Counted from the stretch's first letter, positions 1-9,379 are shown. The stretch: DNA of 64,000 nucleotides from Streptomyces sp. NBC_00568 (GCF_026341855.1 NZ_JAPENW010000001.1:7245001-7309000); one strand, 5' to 3'. The notes: a model not told the origin generated them from the letters alone. Numbers and translations are program-made.

Positions 1-1142
1 CCGATGTCGTTGACCTTCAAGGACGTGACGCCGTGGCGCTGTCGCAGTGTGTCGGTGTCGATCCGGTACGAGAGGTCCTCGACCACCGCGCGGACCGTGC
101 GGGTGGTGTGCTTGAGCAGCACCCTGGCGCCGGTGCGCAGTTCACGCTCGCTGAGATGGCAGACGTACGCCCCCACATCCCGGGTGAGCCGCGGGGCCGC
201 GTCCCGGGCCGCGATCAGGTCACCGCGCGCGACGTCGAGGTCCTCGGCCAGGCGTACGGTCACCGACTGGGGCGCCCAGGCGATCTCCCGCCGTTCGCCG
301 AGCACGTCGATGGCCGCGACGGTGCTGGTCCGCCCGGACGGCAGTACCGTCACCCGGTCCCCGACCCGCAGCACGCCGGACGCCAGCTGGCCCGCGTAGC
401 CGCGGTAGTCGCGATGCTCGCCGTGGTAGGGGCGGATGACGTACTGGACGGGGAAGCGTGCCGGGTCCCGGTCCGGGGCGCTGCCGACCGGGACGCTCTC
501 CAGGTGCTCCAGCAGGGTCGGCCCGCCGTACCAGGCCATCCGGGCGGAGGGCCGGACCACGTTGTCCCCGGCCAGCGCGGAGACCGGGATCACCACCACG
601 CGCCCGATGCCCAGGCCGGCCGCGTAGGAGGTGAACTCCGCGGCGATGGCGGCGAAGACGGACTCCTCGTACCCGACGAGGTCCATCTTGTTGACGGCCA
701 GCACCACATGCGGGACCCGCAGCAGCGCGGCGACGGCCGCATGGCGGCGGGTCTGCTCCACCACGCCGTTGCGGGCGTCGACCAGGACGACGGCGAGTTC
801 GGCGGTGGAGGCGCCGGTGACCATGTTGCGGGTGTACTGCACATGCCCGGGGGTGTCGGCGAGGACGAACCGCCGCCGGGCGGTGGCGAAGTAGCGGTAG
901 GCGACGTCGATGGTGATGCCCTGCTCGCGCTCGGCGCGCAGGCCGTCGGTCAGCAGCGCCAGATCGGGCGCGCCCTGCCCGCGGTGCGCCGAGGCGCGCT
1001 CGACGGCCGCCAGCTGGTCGGCGAGCACCGACTTGGAGTCGTGCAGCAGCCGGCCCACCAGCGTGGACTTGCCGTCGTCGACGGATCCGGCGGTGGCGAA
1101 GCGCAGCAGCGAGGTGGCGGCGGTGCGGGAAGCGGTGGTCAT
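1..1142 (-). CDS. cysN: Sulfate adenylyltransferase subunit 1 (GTPase), 3' end outside window
   Basis: CysN is the GTPase subunit of ATP sulfurylase; with CysD it makes adenosine 5'-phosphosulfate from ATP and sulfate in the cytoplasm. The N-terminal translation shows G1 GSVDDGKST (residues 19-27), G3 DTPGH and G4 NKMD, followed by EF-Tu-like beta-barrel sequence. The ATG at 1140-1142 lies two bases after the cysD stop, so the two genes are probably co-translated. The C-terminus is missing because the gene runs off the left edge. Members of the family are usually about 420-470 residues, so roughly 380 are visible here. Confidence 0.95.
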   Translation of the reverse strand, partial: MTTASRTAATSLLRFATAGSVDDGKSTLVGRLLHDSKSVLADQLAAVERASAHRGQGAPDLALLTDGLRAEREQGITIDVAYRYFATARRRFVLADTPGHVQYTRNMVTGASTAELAVVLVDARNGVVEQTRRHAAVAALLRVPHVVLAVNKMDLVGYEESVFAAIAAEFTSYAAGLGIGRVVVIPVSALAGDNVVRPSARMAWYGGPTLLEHLESVPVGSAPDRDPARFPVQYVIRPYHGEHRDYRGYAGQLASGVLRVGDRVTVLPSGRTSTVAAIDVLGERREIAWAPQSVTVRLAEDLDVARGDLIAARDAAPRLTRDVGAYVCHLSERELRTGARVLLKHTTRTVRAVVEDLSYRIDTDTLRQRHGVTSLKVNDI

Positions 1143-1144
1143 GG

Positions 1145-2080
1145 CTAGAAGTACCCCTCGCGCTTGCGGTCCTCCATGGCGGCCTCGGACATCCGGTCGT
1201 CGGCGCGGGTCGCCCCCCGCTCGGTCACCGCACTGGCGGCGATCTCGGCGATGATGTCCGCGTTCGTGGCGGCGTCGGAGTCGACGGCGCCGGTGCAGGA
1301 CATGTCGCCGACCGTGCGGTAGCGCACCAGCCGCCACTGGGAGCGTTCGTCTTCCCGCGGGCCGCCCCAGTCGCCGGCGGCCAGCCACATGCCGTCCCGG
1401 TCGAACACCTGGCGCTTGTGGGCGTAGTAGATCTCCGGCAGGTCGATGTCCTCGCGCTCGATGTACTGCCACACATCCAGCTCGGTCCAGTTGGACAGCG
1501 GGAAGACCCGCACATGCTCGCCGGGCGCGTGCCGGCCGTTGTACAGCGACCACAGCTCGGGGCGCTGGCGGCGCGGATCCCAGGCACCGAACTCGTCGCG
1601 CACCGAGAAGACGCGCTCCTTGGCGCGGGCCTTCTCCTCGTCCCGGCGGCCCCCGCCGAACACCGCGTCGAAGCGGTGCGACTCGATGGCGTCCAGCAGC
1701 GGCACCGTCTGCAGCGGGTTGCGGGTGCCGTCCGGGCGCTCCCGCAGCCGGCCGTCGTCGATGAAATCCTGGACACGGGCGACGTGCAGGCGCAGACCGT
1801 GCGCCGCGACCACGCGGTCGCGGTGCTCGATCACCTCGGGAAAATTGTGCCCGGTGTCGACATGCAGCAGCACGAAGGGAACCGCCGCCGGCCAGAAGGC
1901 CTTCAGCGCCAGGTGCAGCATGACGATGGAGTCCTTGCCGCCGGAGAACAGGATCACCGGCCGCTCGAACTCACCGGCCACCTCCCTGATGACATGCACC
2001 GCCTCCGCCTCCAGCACGTCCAGATGCGACAGTGCGAAGGCGTCCTTCGGCACCTCGACCACAGGCTGGTTCGCGGGCAT
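1145..2080 (-). CDS. cysD: Sulfate adenylyltransferase subunit 2
   Basis: CysD is the catalytic PP-loop subunit of ATP sulfurylase and acts with CysN in assimilatory sulfate activation. The 311-residue product has the pyrophosphatase loop SGGKDS at residues 46-51, then a typical PAPS-reductase-like fold, and ends in the usual RKREGYF C-terminus. Length is normal for the family. The ATG at 2080 was chosen because the protein then starts like its homologues (MPANQ...) and because it overlaps the cysC stop by one base (TGATG), which indicates translational coupling. Gene order on the minus strand is cysC-cysD-cysN. Confidence 0.96.
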   Translation of the reverse strand: MPANQPVVEVPKDAFALSHLDVLEAEAVHVIREVAGEFERPVILFSGGKDSIVMLHLALKAFWPAAVPFVLLHVDTGHNFPEVIEHRDRVVAAHGLRLHVARVQDFIDDGRLRERPDGTRNPLQTVPLLDAIESHRFDAVFGGGRRDEEKARAKERVFSVRDEFGAWDPRRQRPELWSLYNGRHAPGEHVRVFPLSNWTELDVWQYIEREDIDLPEIYYAHKRQVFDRDGMWLAAGDWGGPREDERSQWRLVRYRTVGDMSCTGAVDSDAATNADIIAEIAASAVTERGATRADDRMSEAAMEDRKREGYF

Positions 2081-2679
2081 CACGCAAGACCCCTCTCGGC
2101 CAGGAAGGCATGCAGCTCGGCGGCGGACTCGGCCACCGACCGGTGCCGTGTCTGAATACGCAACTCCGGGTCCGCCGGCGCCTCGTACGGGTCGTCCACG
2201 CCGGTCAGCCCCGAGATCTCCCCCGCGGCCTGGCGCGCGTACAGGCCCTTCACGTCCCGTTCGCGGCACACCCCGACGGGCGTGGCCACATGGACCTCCA
2301 GGAACCGGGTGTCACACGCGGCGTGCATCTCCCGTACGGCGCCACGAGAGCCCGCGTAGGGCGCGATGACCGGCGCCAGCACCAGCACCCCGTGCCAGGC
2401 CAGCTTCTGAGCGACGAACCCGATCCGCGTCACGTTCGTGTGCCGGTCCTCCCGGCCGAACCCCAGCCCCCGGGACAGGTGGGCGCGGATCTCGTCACCG
2501 TCGAGCACCTCGACCCTGCGCCCCCGCGCGCGCAGGCGTTCGGCCAGCGCATGGGCCAGGGTGGTCTTGCCGGCGCTGGGCAGCCCGGTCAGCCACACCG
2601 TGGCACCGCGCTCACATGGCCCGTCCGCGGACAGGGCCACCGCGGTGACCTCGGCGGCCGGGGCGTCAGCTGTGGTCAC
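2080..2679 (-). CDS. cysC: Adenylylsulfate (APS) kinase
   Basis: CysC phosphorylates APS to PAPS. The 199-residue protein has the Walker A motif GLPSAGKTT at about residues 32-40, the LDGDEIR motif that follows it in APS kinases, and the DVKGLY segment near residue 148. The GTG at 2679 follows a GGGAGAG ribosome-binding site and gives the expected length. It is first in the cysCDN operon and overlaps cysD by one base. Whether the PAPS serves assimilation or sulfation is not shown by the window, since no PAPS reductase gene (cysH) or sulfotransferase is visible. Confidence 0.95.
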   Translation of the reverse strand: MTTADAPAAEVTAVALSADGPCERGATVWLTGLPSAGKTTLAHALAERLRARGRRVEVLDGDEIRAHLSRGLGFGREDRHTNVTRIGFVAQKLAWHGVLVLAPVIAPYAGSRGAVREMHAACDTRFLEVHVATPVGVCRERDVKGLYARQAAGEISGLTGVDDPYEAPADPELRIQTRHRSVAESAAELHAFLAERGLA

Positions 2680-2744
2680 ACGACTCTCCCGAAAGTGAGA
2701 TGGGAACACGAACGACGAACGGTCGACGACGGATGCCGGGCCCG

Positions 2745-3521
2745 TCAGGAGGTAGCGAACTCGGCCAGCGTGCGGCCCAGCACGTCCATGTCGATCCGGT
2801 GCCAGGAACCGGGCAGTTCGAGTCCCCGGCCCTCGGGCAGGGCCTCCGCGGTCGCCTGCGCCGCGGCCCGCAGCCACTCGCTGGTGTGGTCGCTGTTGAG
2901 GACCAGGGCCGGCGTCCGGTACCCGGCCAGCCGCTCGGCCGGGACGCTGTGGTCGCCGCAGATCGCGGTGTCGTAGACGAGGGTGTGGGCGTTCGCCTCG
3001 TTCACCGCCCAGATCGGGCCCCGGCGCCACTCCGCGACGTTGTCGGGCGTCAGCCCCAGGAAGCTGCCGAGGAAGTACTCCACGGCCTCCTCGCGCCGGT
3101 CCTCCTCCAGGAGCACCCGCAGGGTCTTGGTGATGTTCCACGGCGGCCTGGGGAAGGGCCCGACGCGAAAGAACGGCTCGTGCAGCGCCAGCCTCGTGAT
3201 CGGCACGCCGCCCAGGGCCGCTTCGAGCGCGAGGTTGGCACCCGTGGACCCGGCGAACACCACGGCCGAGCCGCCGGCTTCCTCGATCACCGCCTCCAGG
3301 TCCTCGACCTCCCGCTGGACGGCGTACGCGGGGGAGTCACCGCTCTCGCCGCGCCCGCGGCGGTCATAGACATAGGTGGTGCAGTGCGGCGCCAGCTCGG
3401 GAACGAGCGCGTCGAAGATCGTGTGATCACGGAACGCGCCGTTGAGCAGCACGATCGGCGGGCCCTCACCCGTCTTCTCGTAAGCGATCGTCGTGCCGTC
3501 CCGGGAAACGACCTTGCGCAT
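2745..3521 (-). CDS. Alpha/beta hydrolase
   Basis: A 258-residue alpha/beta-hydrolase-fold protein with no signal peptide, so probably cytoplasmic. The oxyanion segment LLNGAF (25-30), the YDRRGRGES turn (52-60), a nucleophile elbow AGSTG with Ser92, and a C-terminal His in SWHRID are visible. The start is the ATG at 3521, six bases after GAGGAG; a GTG one codon upstream is too close to the ribosome-binding site. It lies 65 bp upstream of cysC in the same direction and might be co-transcribed. The substrate cannot be predicted. Confidence 0.85.
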   Translation of the reverse strand: MRKVVSRDGTTIAYEKTGEGPPIVLLNGAFRDHTIFDALVPELAPHCTTYVYDRRGRGESGDSPAYAVQREVEDLEAVIEEAGGSAVVFAGSTGANLALEAALGGVPITRLALHEPFFRVGPFPRPPWNITKTLRVLLEEDRREEAVEYFLGSFLGLTPDNVAEWRRGPIWAVNEANAHTLVYDTAICGDHSVPAERLAGYRTPALVLNSDHTSEWLRAAAQATAEALPEGRGLELPGSWHRIDMDVLGRTLAEFATS

Positions 3522-3719
3522 CACGCACTCCTCACGCCGAACGGAGGTGCTCTCACCTCACCGCATGTCGAGATTTTCGAGTGCTGTGGTGGACCACCGG
3601 TCGAGGACCGGTCGCGGGATCCACGAACCCCAGGACAGCCGGACCGCCAGAACGGTGGTGCGCACGGCGCCGGTCCGGGCGCGGGTGTCGGGCGAGGAGA
3701 ACCGGGAGGAGGGCGGCGG

Positions 3720-4874
3720 CTATCCCGTCGGAGCCGCCCCCGCGAGGCCGCCGGCGTCGAACGGAGTCCGCGCCACGAGCGTTTCCGGACGGCTGCCGAA
3801 CAGTCCCAGTTCCGGGGTCTGCTGCGGGCTCATCTGCGCACCGATCGCCCGGTGCAGTTCCTCGTAGGAGCCCGCGAAGGCGTTGCCGGCCCACACCCGC
3901 TCCAGCGTGGAGGTGAAGACCCCGGCGCCGCCCACCTCCTGTGCGAGCTGGTTGTCCTGGCATCCGCCGATCGCCACTCCGTTGGCCACGATCGCGGAGC
4001 GCGAGCGTACGGCGGCCTGGATGGCGCGGTACATGCCCGCACCGGCCTGCATGACATCCGTGTTGACGTCGAACGGCATCGCCCGGGTCATGGGCGGGGA
4101 CGAGCCGTCACCGTCCCGTCCGGACCCGTCCTCGTAGAACGCGCACTTCGCCGCCGCGTGCTCGCTCTCCTGGGACCCGGGTACGAGCCGGTACAGGCTG
4201 CCGCTGTGACAACTGTCCGACAGAAGCACGATGTTCACGTCCTGCCGGAAAGCCGCGAACGCGGCGCTCAGCTCGTCGTCGATGAGCATCCGGTCGTACA
4301 GAACCCAGGTCTCGTTCTTCCGATCTGTCTCGGTGCGGTCGTCCTTGCCCGTCTGGGCGATCTGCCCGCCGTGTCCCGAGTACGTGAGCAGGAACATGTC
4401 CCCCGGGCCGAGTTGACGCGCGGTGTCCGCGATGGCGTCGAGGACGTTCGCGGACGTCGCCTCCCGTGTGAGCAGCGACCGGGTCGTGAATCCTTCCGCG
4501 CGGGCGATCCCGGTCATGGTGCGGGCATCGTGTTCGCAGCCCCTGAGCCGGCCGGACCAGCCGCCGTAGGCGTCCGGGTCCACGCTGTTCAGCCCGATGT
4601 GCAGGGAGAGGGCGCTGACCTTGGCAGCCGGCGGTTGAGGAGTGCCGTCGAGAGGCGGCGCCTGCGGGCCGGTCACCCCCAGGGCGGCCAGCGTGGAAGG
4701 GCTGGCGACGCCGTCGGCCGCCAGTCCGTGAGCGCGCTGGAACGCCGCCACCGCGCTCCGCGTCGGGGCCCCGAACCTGCCGTTCACGGCACCGCGGTAG
4801 TGGCCGCGGGCCTGGAGCGCCCGTTGCAGGGAGGCGACGTCGTCGCCGGTGTCTCCCCATCGGAGGGTACGCAT
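3720..4874 (-). CDS. Peptidoglycan-binding domain plus caspase-family (C14) protease
   Basis: A 384-residue two-domain protein. Residues 5-66 form a PG_binding_1 domain (WGDTGDDVASLQ..., VNGRFGAPTRSAVAAFQ). Residues about 87-345 form a caspase/metacaspase p20-like domain with both catalytic residues: His168 in YSGHGG and Cys222 in SDSCHSG. There is no obvious signal peptide, which is odd for a protein with a peptidoglycan-binding module; that domain may instead bind another glycan or serve as a sensor. The start at 4874 follows AAGGAAGG. The next gene upstream (4891-5907) is only 16 bp away, so the pair forms an operon. Streptomyces caspase-like proteins are mostly uncharacterised, some being linked to cell death or conflict systems. 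Confidence 0.88.
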   Translation of the reverse strand: MRTLRWGDTGDDVASLQRALQARGHYRGAVNGRFGAPTRSAVAAFQRAHGLAADGVASPSTLAALGVTGPQAPPLDGTPQPPAAKVSALSLHIGLNSVDPDAYGGWSGRLRGCEHDARTMTGIARAEGFTTRSLLTREATSANVLDAIADTARQLGPGDMFLLTYSGHGGQIAQTGKDDRTETDRKNETWVLYDRMLIDDELSAAFAAFRQDVNIVLLSDSCHSGSLYRLVPGSQESEHAAAKCAFYEDGSGRDGDGSSPPMTRAMPFDVNTDVMQAGAGMYRAIQAAVRSRSAIVANGVAIGGCQDNQLAQEVGGAGVFTSTLERVWAGNAFAGSYEELHRAIGAQMSPQQTPELGLFGSRPETLVARTPFDAGGLAGAAPTG

Positions 4875-4890
4875 CGTCGGGCACCTTCCT

Positions 4891-5907
4891 TCAGCACGCG
4901 GACCAGTGGAACGTCGTACGCCGGCCACGGAGCTGGTCGAGTCCGCCGGTGGCCAGCCGGTACATGCCGGTGTGGATGCCGAACGCCTTGGCCTTCTTGA
5001 AGACCAGGTAGCCGTTGGGCTCGAGCAGCAGACGCGCGTCGACGCGGACGACGTCGTACTTGTGGCCGTCCTGTACTCCGATCTCGGCCACGAACCCGCC
5101 GTTGTCGTCCTGGATCTGGACGCCCTTCCACCAGGTCATGTGGTCTGGGATCAGGATGGCGACTTCCACGGTGTTCGGGTCGTCGATCGGCTCGCTGCTC
5201 AACGAGATGATGTCGTTGTCCCAGAAGCGGGTGATCTTCGTGAAGTCCTGCCAGGTGACGGCCGTGTCCCGCGAGGCCGGTGCGCCCTGGCCGGTGATCA
5301 GGGCGACCAGCCGCGGAAGGCCGGCGGCGACGGCGGGAAGGAACGCCTGCAGGAGTGGGCCGAGGAAACGGCTCGACACCTCGGTGTCGACGACGCGGGG
5401 CAGCGCGGCCGCGCTGTCGCGACCGGTGCCGAACAGCCCTCCCAACAGCCCGCCCACACTCTGGAGGGCCGACGGCAGAGCGTTGACGAGCACAGGGACC
5501 AGCGCGCCGAGCAGGTCGGGCAGAAAGCGTTCCAGTGCCTCGTCGTCGAGACCTTCCGCGCCACCGGCGTCGTGGATCATCTCGATCAGTACGGGAAGCA
5601 CTTCGGACAGCAGTGGCCCCACGAGGGAGACCAGTTCGGCCAGGCTGCGGTCCATGGCCTTGCCGGACCGGGCCAGCTCGGTGGCGCGGGACTCGTTCTC
5701 GCTGCGGAAGGCTGCGAAGATCTGCGGGACCGCCGTCGTGATGGCCGGCAGCAGGATCTCGAAGCAACCGGGGAAGAAGCACTCGAGCGGCAGGGCGGCT
5801 GTCGACGGCGGGCTCGCGGCGGGACCGTGGACGGGGGCCTGCTGCGGCTCGGCGCTGCGGGGTCGGGTGAGCTGAGGTGTCCGGACACGTGAGTCGGTGA
5901 TGGGCAT
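4891..5907 (-). CDS. Conserved unknown protein, partner of the caspase-like protease
   Basis: A 338-residue protein that I cannot assign to a named family. After a proline-rich N-terminus (residues 8-45) comes a segment rich in hydrophobic helices (ECFFPGCFEILLPAI..., LGALVPVLVNALPSALQSVGGLLGGLF) at about 47-190. A C-terminal beta-rich region (about 205-330) carries many Trp, Asp and Tyr residues. The helices could insert into or lie on a membrane, but no cleavable signal is evident. The start at 5907 follows AAGGAGG at good spacing. It ends 16 bp before the caspase-like gene, so co-transcription and a shared role are likely. A target, activator or pore-like partner of the protease are all inference. 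Confidence 0.7.
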   Translation of the reverse strand: MPITDSRVRTPQLTRPRSAEPQQAPVHGPAASPPSTAALPLECFFPGCFEILLPAITTAVPQIFAAFRSENESRATELARSGKAMDRSLAELVSLVGPLLSEVLPVLIEMIHDAGGAEGLDDEALERFLPDLLGALVPVLVNALPSALQSVGGLLGGLFGTGRDSAAALPRVVDTEVSSRFLGPLLQAFLPAVAAGLPRLVALITGQGAPASRDTAVTWQDFTKITRFWDNDIISLSSEPIDDPNTVEVAILIPDHMTWWKGVQIQDDNGGFVAEIGVQDGHKYDVVRVDARLLLEPNGYLVFKKAKAFGIHTGMYRLATGGLDQLRGRRTTFHWSAC

Positions 5908-6372
5908 GATGTGCCTCCTTCTCTCCACGGAAGGTCCGTGGTGTTCGGGGCCCGGCCAGGTCGCATGTGCCGGATCCGGCGACGTGCCTTCGTATCCTGG
6001 GCCGCCCGGCCGCGGACCCGCCTGAGACGCCGGTCCCGGTGACCGCGGGCGCGTTGCCCGGCCGTCCTGGGCTGTTCCGCTTCTCTCGCCACTGAACTGC
6101 CGGCGCAGTCCCAGTGGTTGATTCAGCGGCATCACGTCGCGGGCGGATGCCCTCGGGAGACAGGGCCGACGACAGGCGAATGCCTGCCCCGCAGCGAGGC
6201 CCCCTGGGAGCGGGCCGACGACCCGGTCGGCAACCCTTCCTCGGTCTCGCCCGTGCACGCACGGCGTAGACGGAAGGGGCGTCCTGCGGGGAGCCGAACA
6301 TGGCGAAGGCCGACAGCAGCGGACCGGCCGAACTCGCCGTGACAGTCGTACCAGCAGGGCGATCAGCCGGCT
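5908..6372. other. Intergenic, 465 bp, no gene recognised
   Basis: Lies between the histidine kinase stop and the start of the unknown/caspase operon, both on the minus strand. It must hold the promoter of that operon. Reading frames that cross it are low-complexity Pro/Arg/Gly translations with no ribosome-binding site, and I see no conserved motif. Confidence 0.5.
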
Positions 6373-8328
6373 CTACAGCGGCAGGGTCGCGGCCACGGTC
6401 GTGCCTCTGTACGCCTGTGACGTGATGCGGAACGTGCCACCGAGCGCCTCTGACCTGCGGCGCATGGAGTCCAGACCGACACCGGCGGTGGAGCCGTCGG
6501 CTCCACGCCCGTCGTCGACGACAGTGACCTGGAGCGAGGCCTTCGCGGCCCGCACCGTGACCCAGATGTGCTGTGCCCTCGCATGGCGGACGGCGTTGGT
6601 GACGGCCTCCGCCACGATCCGGTACACCGCGATCTCCACGTCCGCGGGCAAGGACGGCAGGTCGTCCATCGTGACGCTCACGGGAACGGCGTACGCCACG
6701 GAGCGGGCGTGCCTGCGCACTGCCTCGGCGAGATCCGGTCCGTCCAGCGCTCCGGGGCGCATCGCCTCGATGACGCGCCGTATCTCGGCGACCGTCCCGA
6801 AGACCTCGGCTCGGATACGGGCCAGGAACGCCTGCTGCGCCGTGGTGTCCCGGCGGTCGAGCGCGTCGCCGAGCGCGTCGAGGCCGAGACCGATGCCGGA
6901 CAGGGCGGGCCCCAGGCCGTCGTGCAGGTCACGCCGGATCCGGTCCCGTTCGGTACGGGTGGCTTCGAGGATGCGGTCGCGCTCCTGCTCTACGGCGGCG
7001 GTCAGTTCCACGGCGCGCACGATCACAGCCAGCTGGGAGGCGAGCGCGTCCAGGAGCCTGAGGTCATCGGCACCGTAGGTCTCGTCCGGGCCGCGCACGG
7101 CGACGGTAAGGGTGGCGACGTCCGCTCCCGCGGCGCGCAGGGACGTGCTCACGCCCCGTATGAACGCCGGCCCGGTCGACACCATGGGATGCCCGTCCAG
7201 GTCGGTCACGACGGCGCCCGGCGCGCGCAGTGCACGGGCCACAGCCCGCAGCGCGCCCGGCAGCATGTCCGGGCCTCCCTGCGACGCGGCCTGTGCCCCC
7301 AGGTCGGCGACAGCACGCAAGGGGTCCCGCCGCACTCCGTACACCAGCCGGTCCGCCGCCCTTTGCAACCGCTCGCGCAGCGGGGTGAGAGCGACCGCCA
7401 CCAGAGCGGCGGCCACCACCCCGGGAAGGGGACGGCGGTGCAGGGCGGAACCGGCCACTGCGGTCACCAGCGCGTAGCCGCCGAGGACCACGGCCGTGAG
7501 TGCGCCGTAGACGAGGCCCCGGCGCAGTACCACCTCGATGCCGAGCATGTTGTGGCGCAGAACGCCGACGGCCACCGCCACCGGCACGCAGCAGGCGACC
7601 GCTCCCGCGACGGGTGCCTTGAAGGCGGCGAGAACCACCAGGAAAGCGGCTGTCACGCAGGCCATCCAGGCCAGTTGCTGACGCAGCGGTGCCACGGCCC
7701 GGGTCAGTCGACGCACCGTGCCCGCCGCGATGACGAGCGCGCAGAGCGCCAGCGCCACGAGCGGTCCGGCGATCAGCGGCGCCAGCACGTCAGCGGGCAG
7801 TACAGCCGAAGGTTCACGGCCTGGGACGATGTCGTCGTACGCCTCGGAGTCGAAGGGAACGACAGCGGTCAGCACTGCCATCGAGACGACCGCCGCAGCG
7901 ACCGGCCAACGCCAGCGCGGTCCCGGCAGTCGTCCGTCCGGGTAGAGCGCCAGGACGACCGTGGGCAGAGCGAACGTGCTCGGGGCGATGAGCCCGCAGG
8001 CCAGGAACACGGCCGCTTCGGCCATCGGCCAGGCCGGCTCGGCCACGGCGACTCCATAGCCGCCGTACGCGGCGAGACCCAGCTGCCCGGCCGAGGCCGC
8101 GCCGATGCCGAGGATCAGCCAGCCGACGGTGTTTCGCGGCCTCACTCTCACCAGCACCGCCCCGGTGAGCGTCCAGGACAGGCTGACAGCGCTGATCAAC
8201 GTCACATAGCCCAGGTCGCCGTTCTCGGGCAGTTGGTCCGCTCCTGGAAGCGACACTACCCACGCGGCGCAGGTCACCGCCGTGATGCCGCAGAACACCG
8301 TCGCCCACGCGACCAAGCGAGCAGCCAT
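6373..8328 (-). CDS. Orphan NarL-type sensor histidine kinase
   Basis: A 651-residue membrane sensor kinase. The first about 330 residues hold some nine to ten hydrophobic segments. A GAF-like region follows (about 350-430), then a coiled linker rich in E/R (ERDRILEATRTERDRIRR), and the HisKA_3 phospho-acceptor box RRDLHDGLGP with His near residue 468. The HATPase_c domain has an N box (IVAEAVTNAVRHA) and G1 (DDGRGADG). Kinases of this class normally pair with a LuxR/NarL-type response regulator, but none is encoded nearby, so its partner must be elsewhere. The stimulus is unknown. Confidence 0.92.
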   Translation of the reverse strand: MAARLVAWATVFCGITAVTCAAWVVSLPGADQLPENGDLGYVTLISAVSLSWTLTGAVLVRVRPRNTVGWLILGIGAASAGQLGLAAYGGYGVAVAEPAWPMAEAAVFLACGLIAPSTFALPTVVLALYPDGRLPGPRWRWPVAAAVVSMAVLTAVVPFDSEAYDDIVPGREPSAVLPADVLAPLIAGPLVALALCALVIAAGTVRRLTRAVAPLRQQLAWMACVTAAFLVVLAAFKAPVAGAVACCVPVAVAVGVLRHNMLGIEVVLRRGLVYGALTAVVLGGYALVTAVAGSALHRRPLPGVVAAALVAVALTPLRERLQRAADRLVYGVRRDPLRAVADLGAQAASQGGPDMLPGALRAVARALRAPGAVVTDLDGHPMVSTGPAFIRGVSTSLRAAGADVATLTVAVRGPDETYGADDLRLLDALASQLAVIVRAVELTAAVEQERDRILEATRTERDRIRRDLHDGLGPALSGIGLGLDALGDALDRRDTTAQQAFLARIRAEVFGTVAEIRRVIEAMRPGALDGPDLAEAVRRHARSVAYAVPVSVTMDDLPSLPADVEIAVYRIVAEAVTNAVRHARAQHIWVTVRAAKASLQVTVVDDGRGADGSTAGVGLDSMRRRSEALGGTFRITSQAYRGTTVAATLPL

Positions 8329-8511
8329 CGCACCAGTCTGCTGACACGGGCGAAGGTGTGGAGCCGGAATGCAGGCCTCCCGCGGCTTGTCCGGGTCGCA
8401 ACCGGCGCATGACCAGCGCGCGAGCGGTGGTTGCCGGCACGCGCCGCCGGGCCCCTGCGCAACGGCTGGGGCCCGGCGGTGTCTGGTGTCCGATGTCTGG
8501 TGCCGTGGGGA

Positions 8512-8871
8512 TCAGGCCAGGTCGAGATAGCGGTCTATGCGCCCGTCGTCCTCGTCGGTCGCGAGCCACTTGGCGCAGGGAAAGGTCCACTCCCTTTCCG
8601 CTTCCTCGTCGCGCACCGTGACCCGGTCCAGGAACCACCCTGGCCAGGAACCGGAGTTGTCGTGCCGGATCCGCACCCTGTACAGGTCCGCGAGGTCCTT
8701 GAGCGTGTGCGTGAACGTGGCCACGCCGGCACGCTCGAAGTCGTCCCGCCCGCTGTCGAGCTGGATCTCGTCACTGCTGCCGCCGCTGCCGAAGACGGTG
8801 ATGCAGACGTTGGCGTCGGTTCCCGCCCCGTCCACATCGCCGGTGTGGACATGGATCCTGTAGTCCGGCAT
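8512..8871 (-). CDS. PLAT/LH2 domain protein
   Basis: A 119-residue protein consisting almost only of a PLAT (lipoxygenase homology) beta-sandwich: YRIHVHTGDVDGAGTDANV at the start, then the FERAGVATF segment, the RIRHDNSGSWPGWFLDRV core and the final WTFPCAKWL. Free-standing PLAT proteins occur in actinomycetes; the domain usually mediates lipid or protein contacts, often with calcium. The ATG at 8871 starts the domain at its usual first strand. It lies 46 bp downstream of 8918-9379 on the same strand, suggesting an operon. No signal peptide is seen, so it is probably cytoplasmic. Confidence 0.85.
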   Translation of the reverse strand: MPDYRIHVHTGDVDGAGTDANVCITVFGSGGSSDEIQLDSGRDDFERAGVATFTHTLKDLADLYRVRIRHDNSGSWPGWFLDRVTVRDEEAEREWTFPCAKWLATDEDDGRIDRYLDLA

Positions 8872-8917
8872 GGTGCGACCTCCCTGTTGCTGGGCTCGTT
8901 GGCGCGGACGTGGTGGT

Positions 8918-9379
8918 TCACACGCTGGTCGGGACGAAGACACCGGGAGCGAACCAGCTCATGCTGATGTAGATGCCGCTCCCGTGATCCAGGCTGCGAA
9001 GCAGCTGGTGGGCCCCGGCGACGAACTTGGCCACCAGGATGATCCACGGTTGGGCGGGGCTCGGGATGGAGCCGCCGATCATGCCGACGAGCGAGTTCAC
9101 GGTGTCGGCGGAGTCGAGGACCGACGTCAGGGTGGGGTGGTCGATCTCGAGGTGGAAGCCCCACCAGAACGCCCGGACGACGACCCCGCCGCGAGCGGTC
9201 GCCGGCATTCCGTCCCGTGCCAGTGCGGAGGATTCGTACAGCGCACCGGACTGCACGGCGCGGATCAGCTCCTCGTCGGCCGGGTGGGTGAGGGGGACGC
9301 GCCGGCCGAGTTCGGCCGAGACGTCGGTCCAGTTGTCGTAGGGGGTCAGCGCTGCCGGGGTCTCCTGGGTGGTGGCCAT
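8918..9379 (-). CDS. Hypothetical protein upstream of the PLAT gene
   Basis: A 153-residue protein of no family I recognise. The N-terminal half is polar; the middle (AFWWGFHLEIDHPTLTSVL) is followed by a Gly-rich hydrophobic stretch (VGMIGGSIPSPAQPWIILVAKFVAGA, two runs) and an aromatic C-terminus. The shape resembles a small amphipathic or weakly membrane-active protein. The ATG at 9379 follows GAGGGAGC. It is probably the first gene of an operon with the PLAT gene and is divergent from the Tat-exported ferritin-like gene, with about 305 bp between them that must hold both promoters. Confidence 0.65.
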   Translation of the reverse strand: MATTQETPAALTPYDNWTDVSAELGRRVPLTHPADEELIRAVQSGALYESSALARDGMPATARGGVVVRAFWWGFHLEIDHPTLTSVLDSADTVNSLVGMIGGSIPSPAQPWIILVAKFVAGAHQLLRSLDHGSGIYISMSWFAPGVFVPTSV

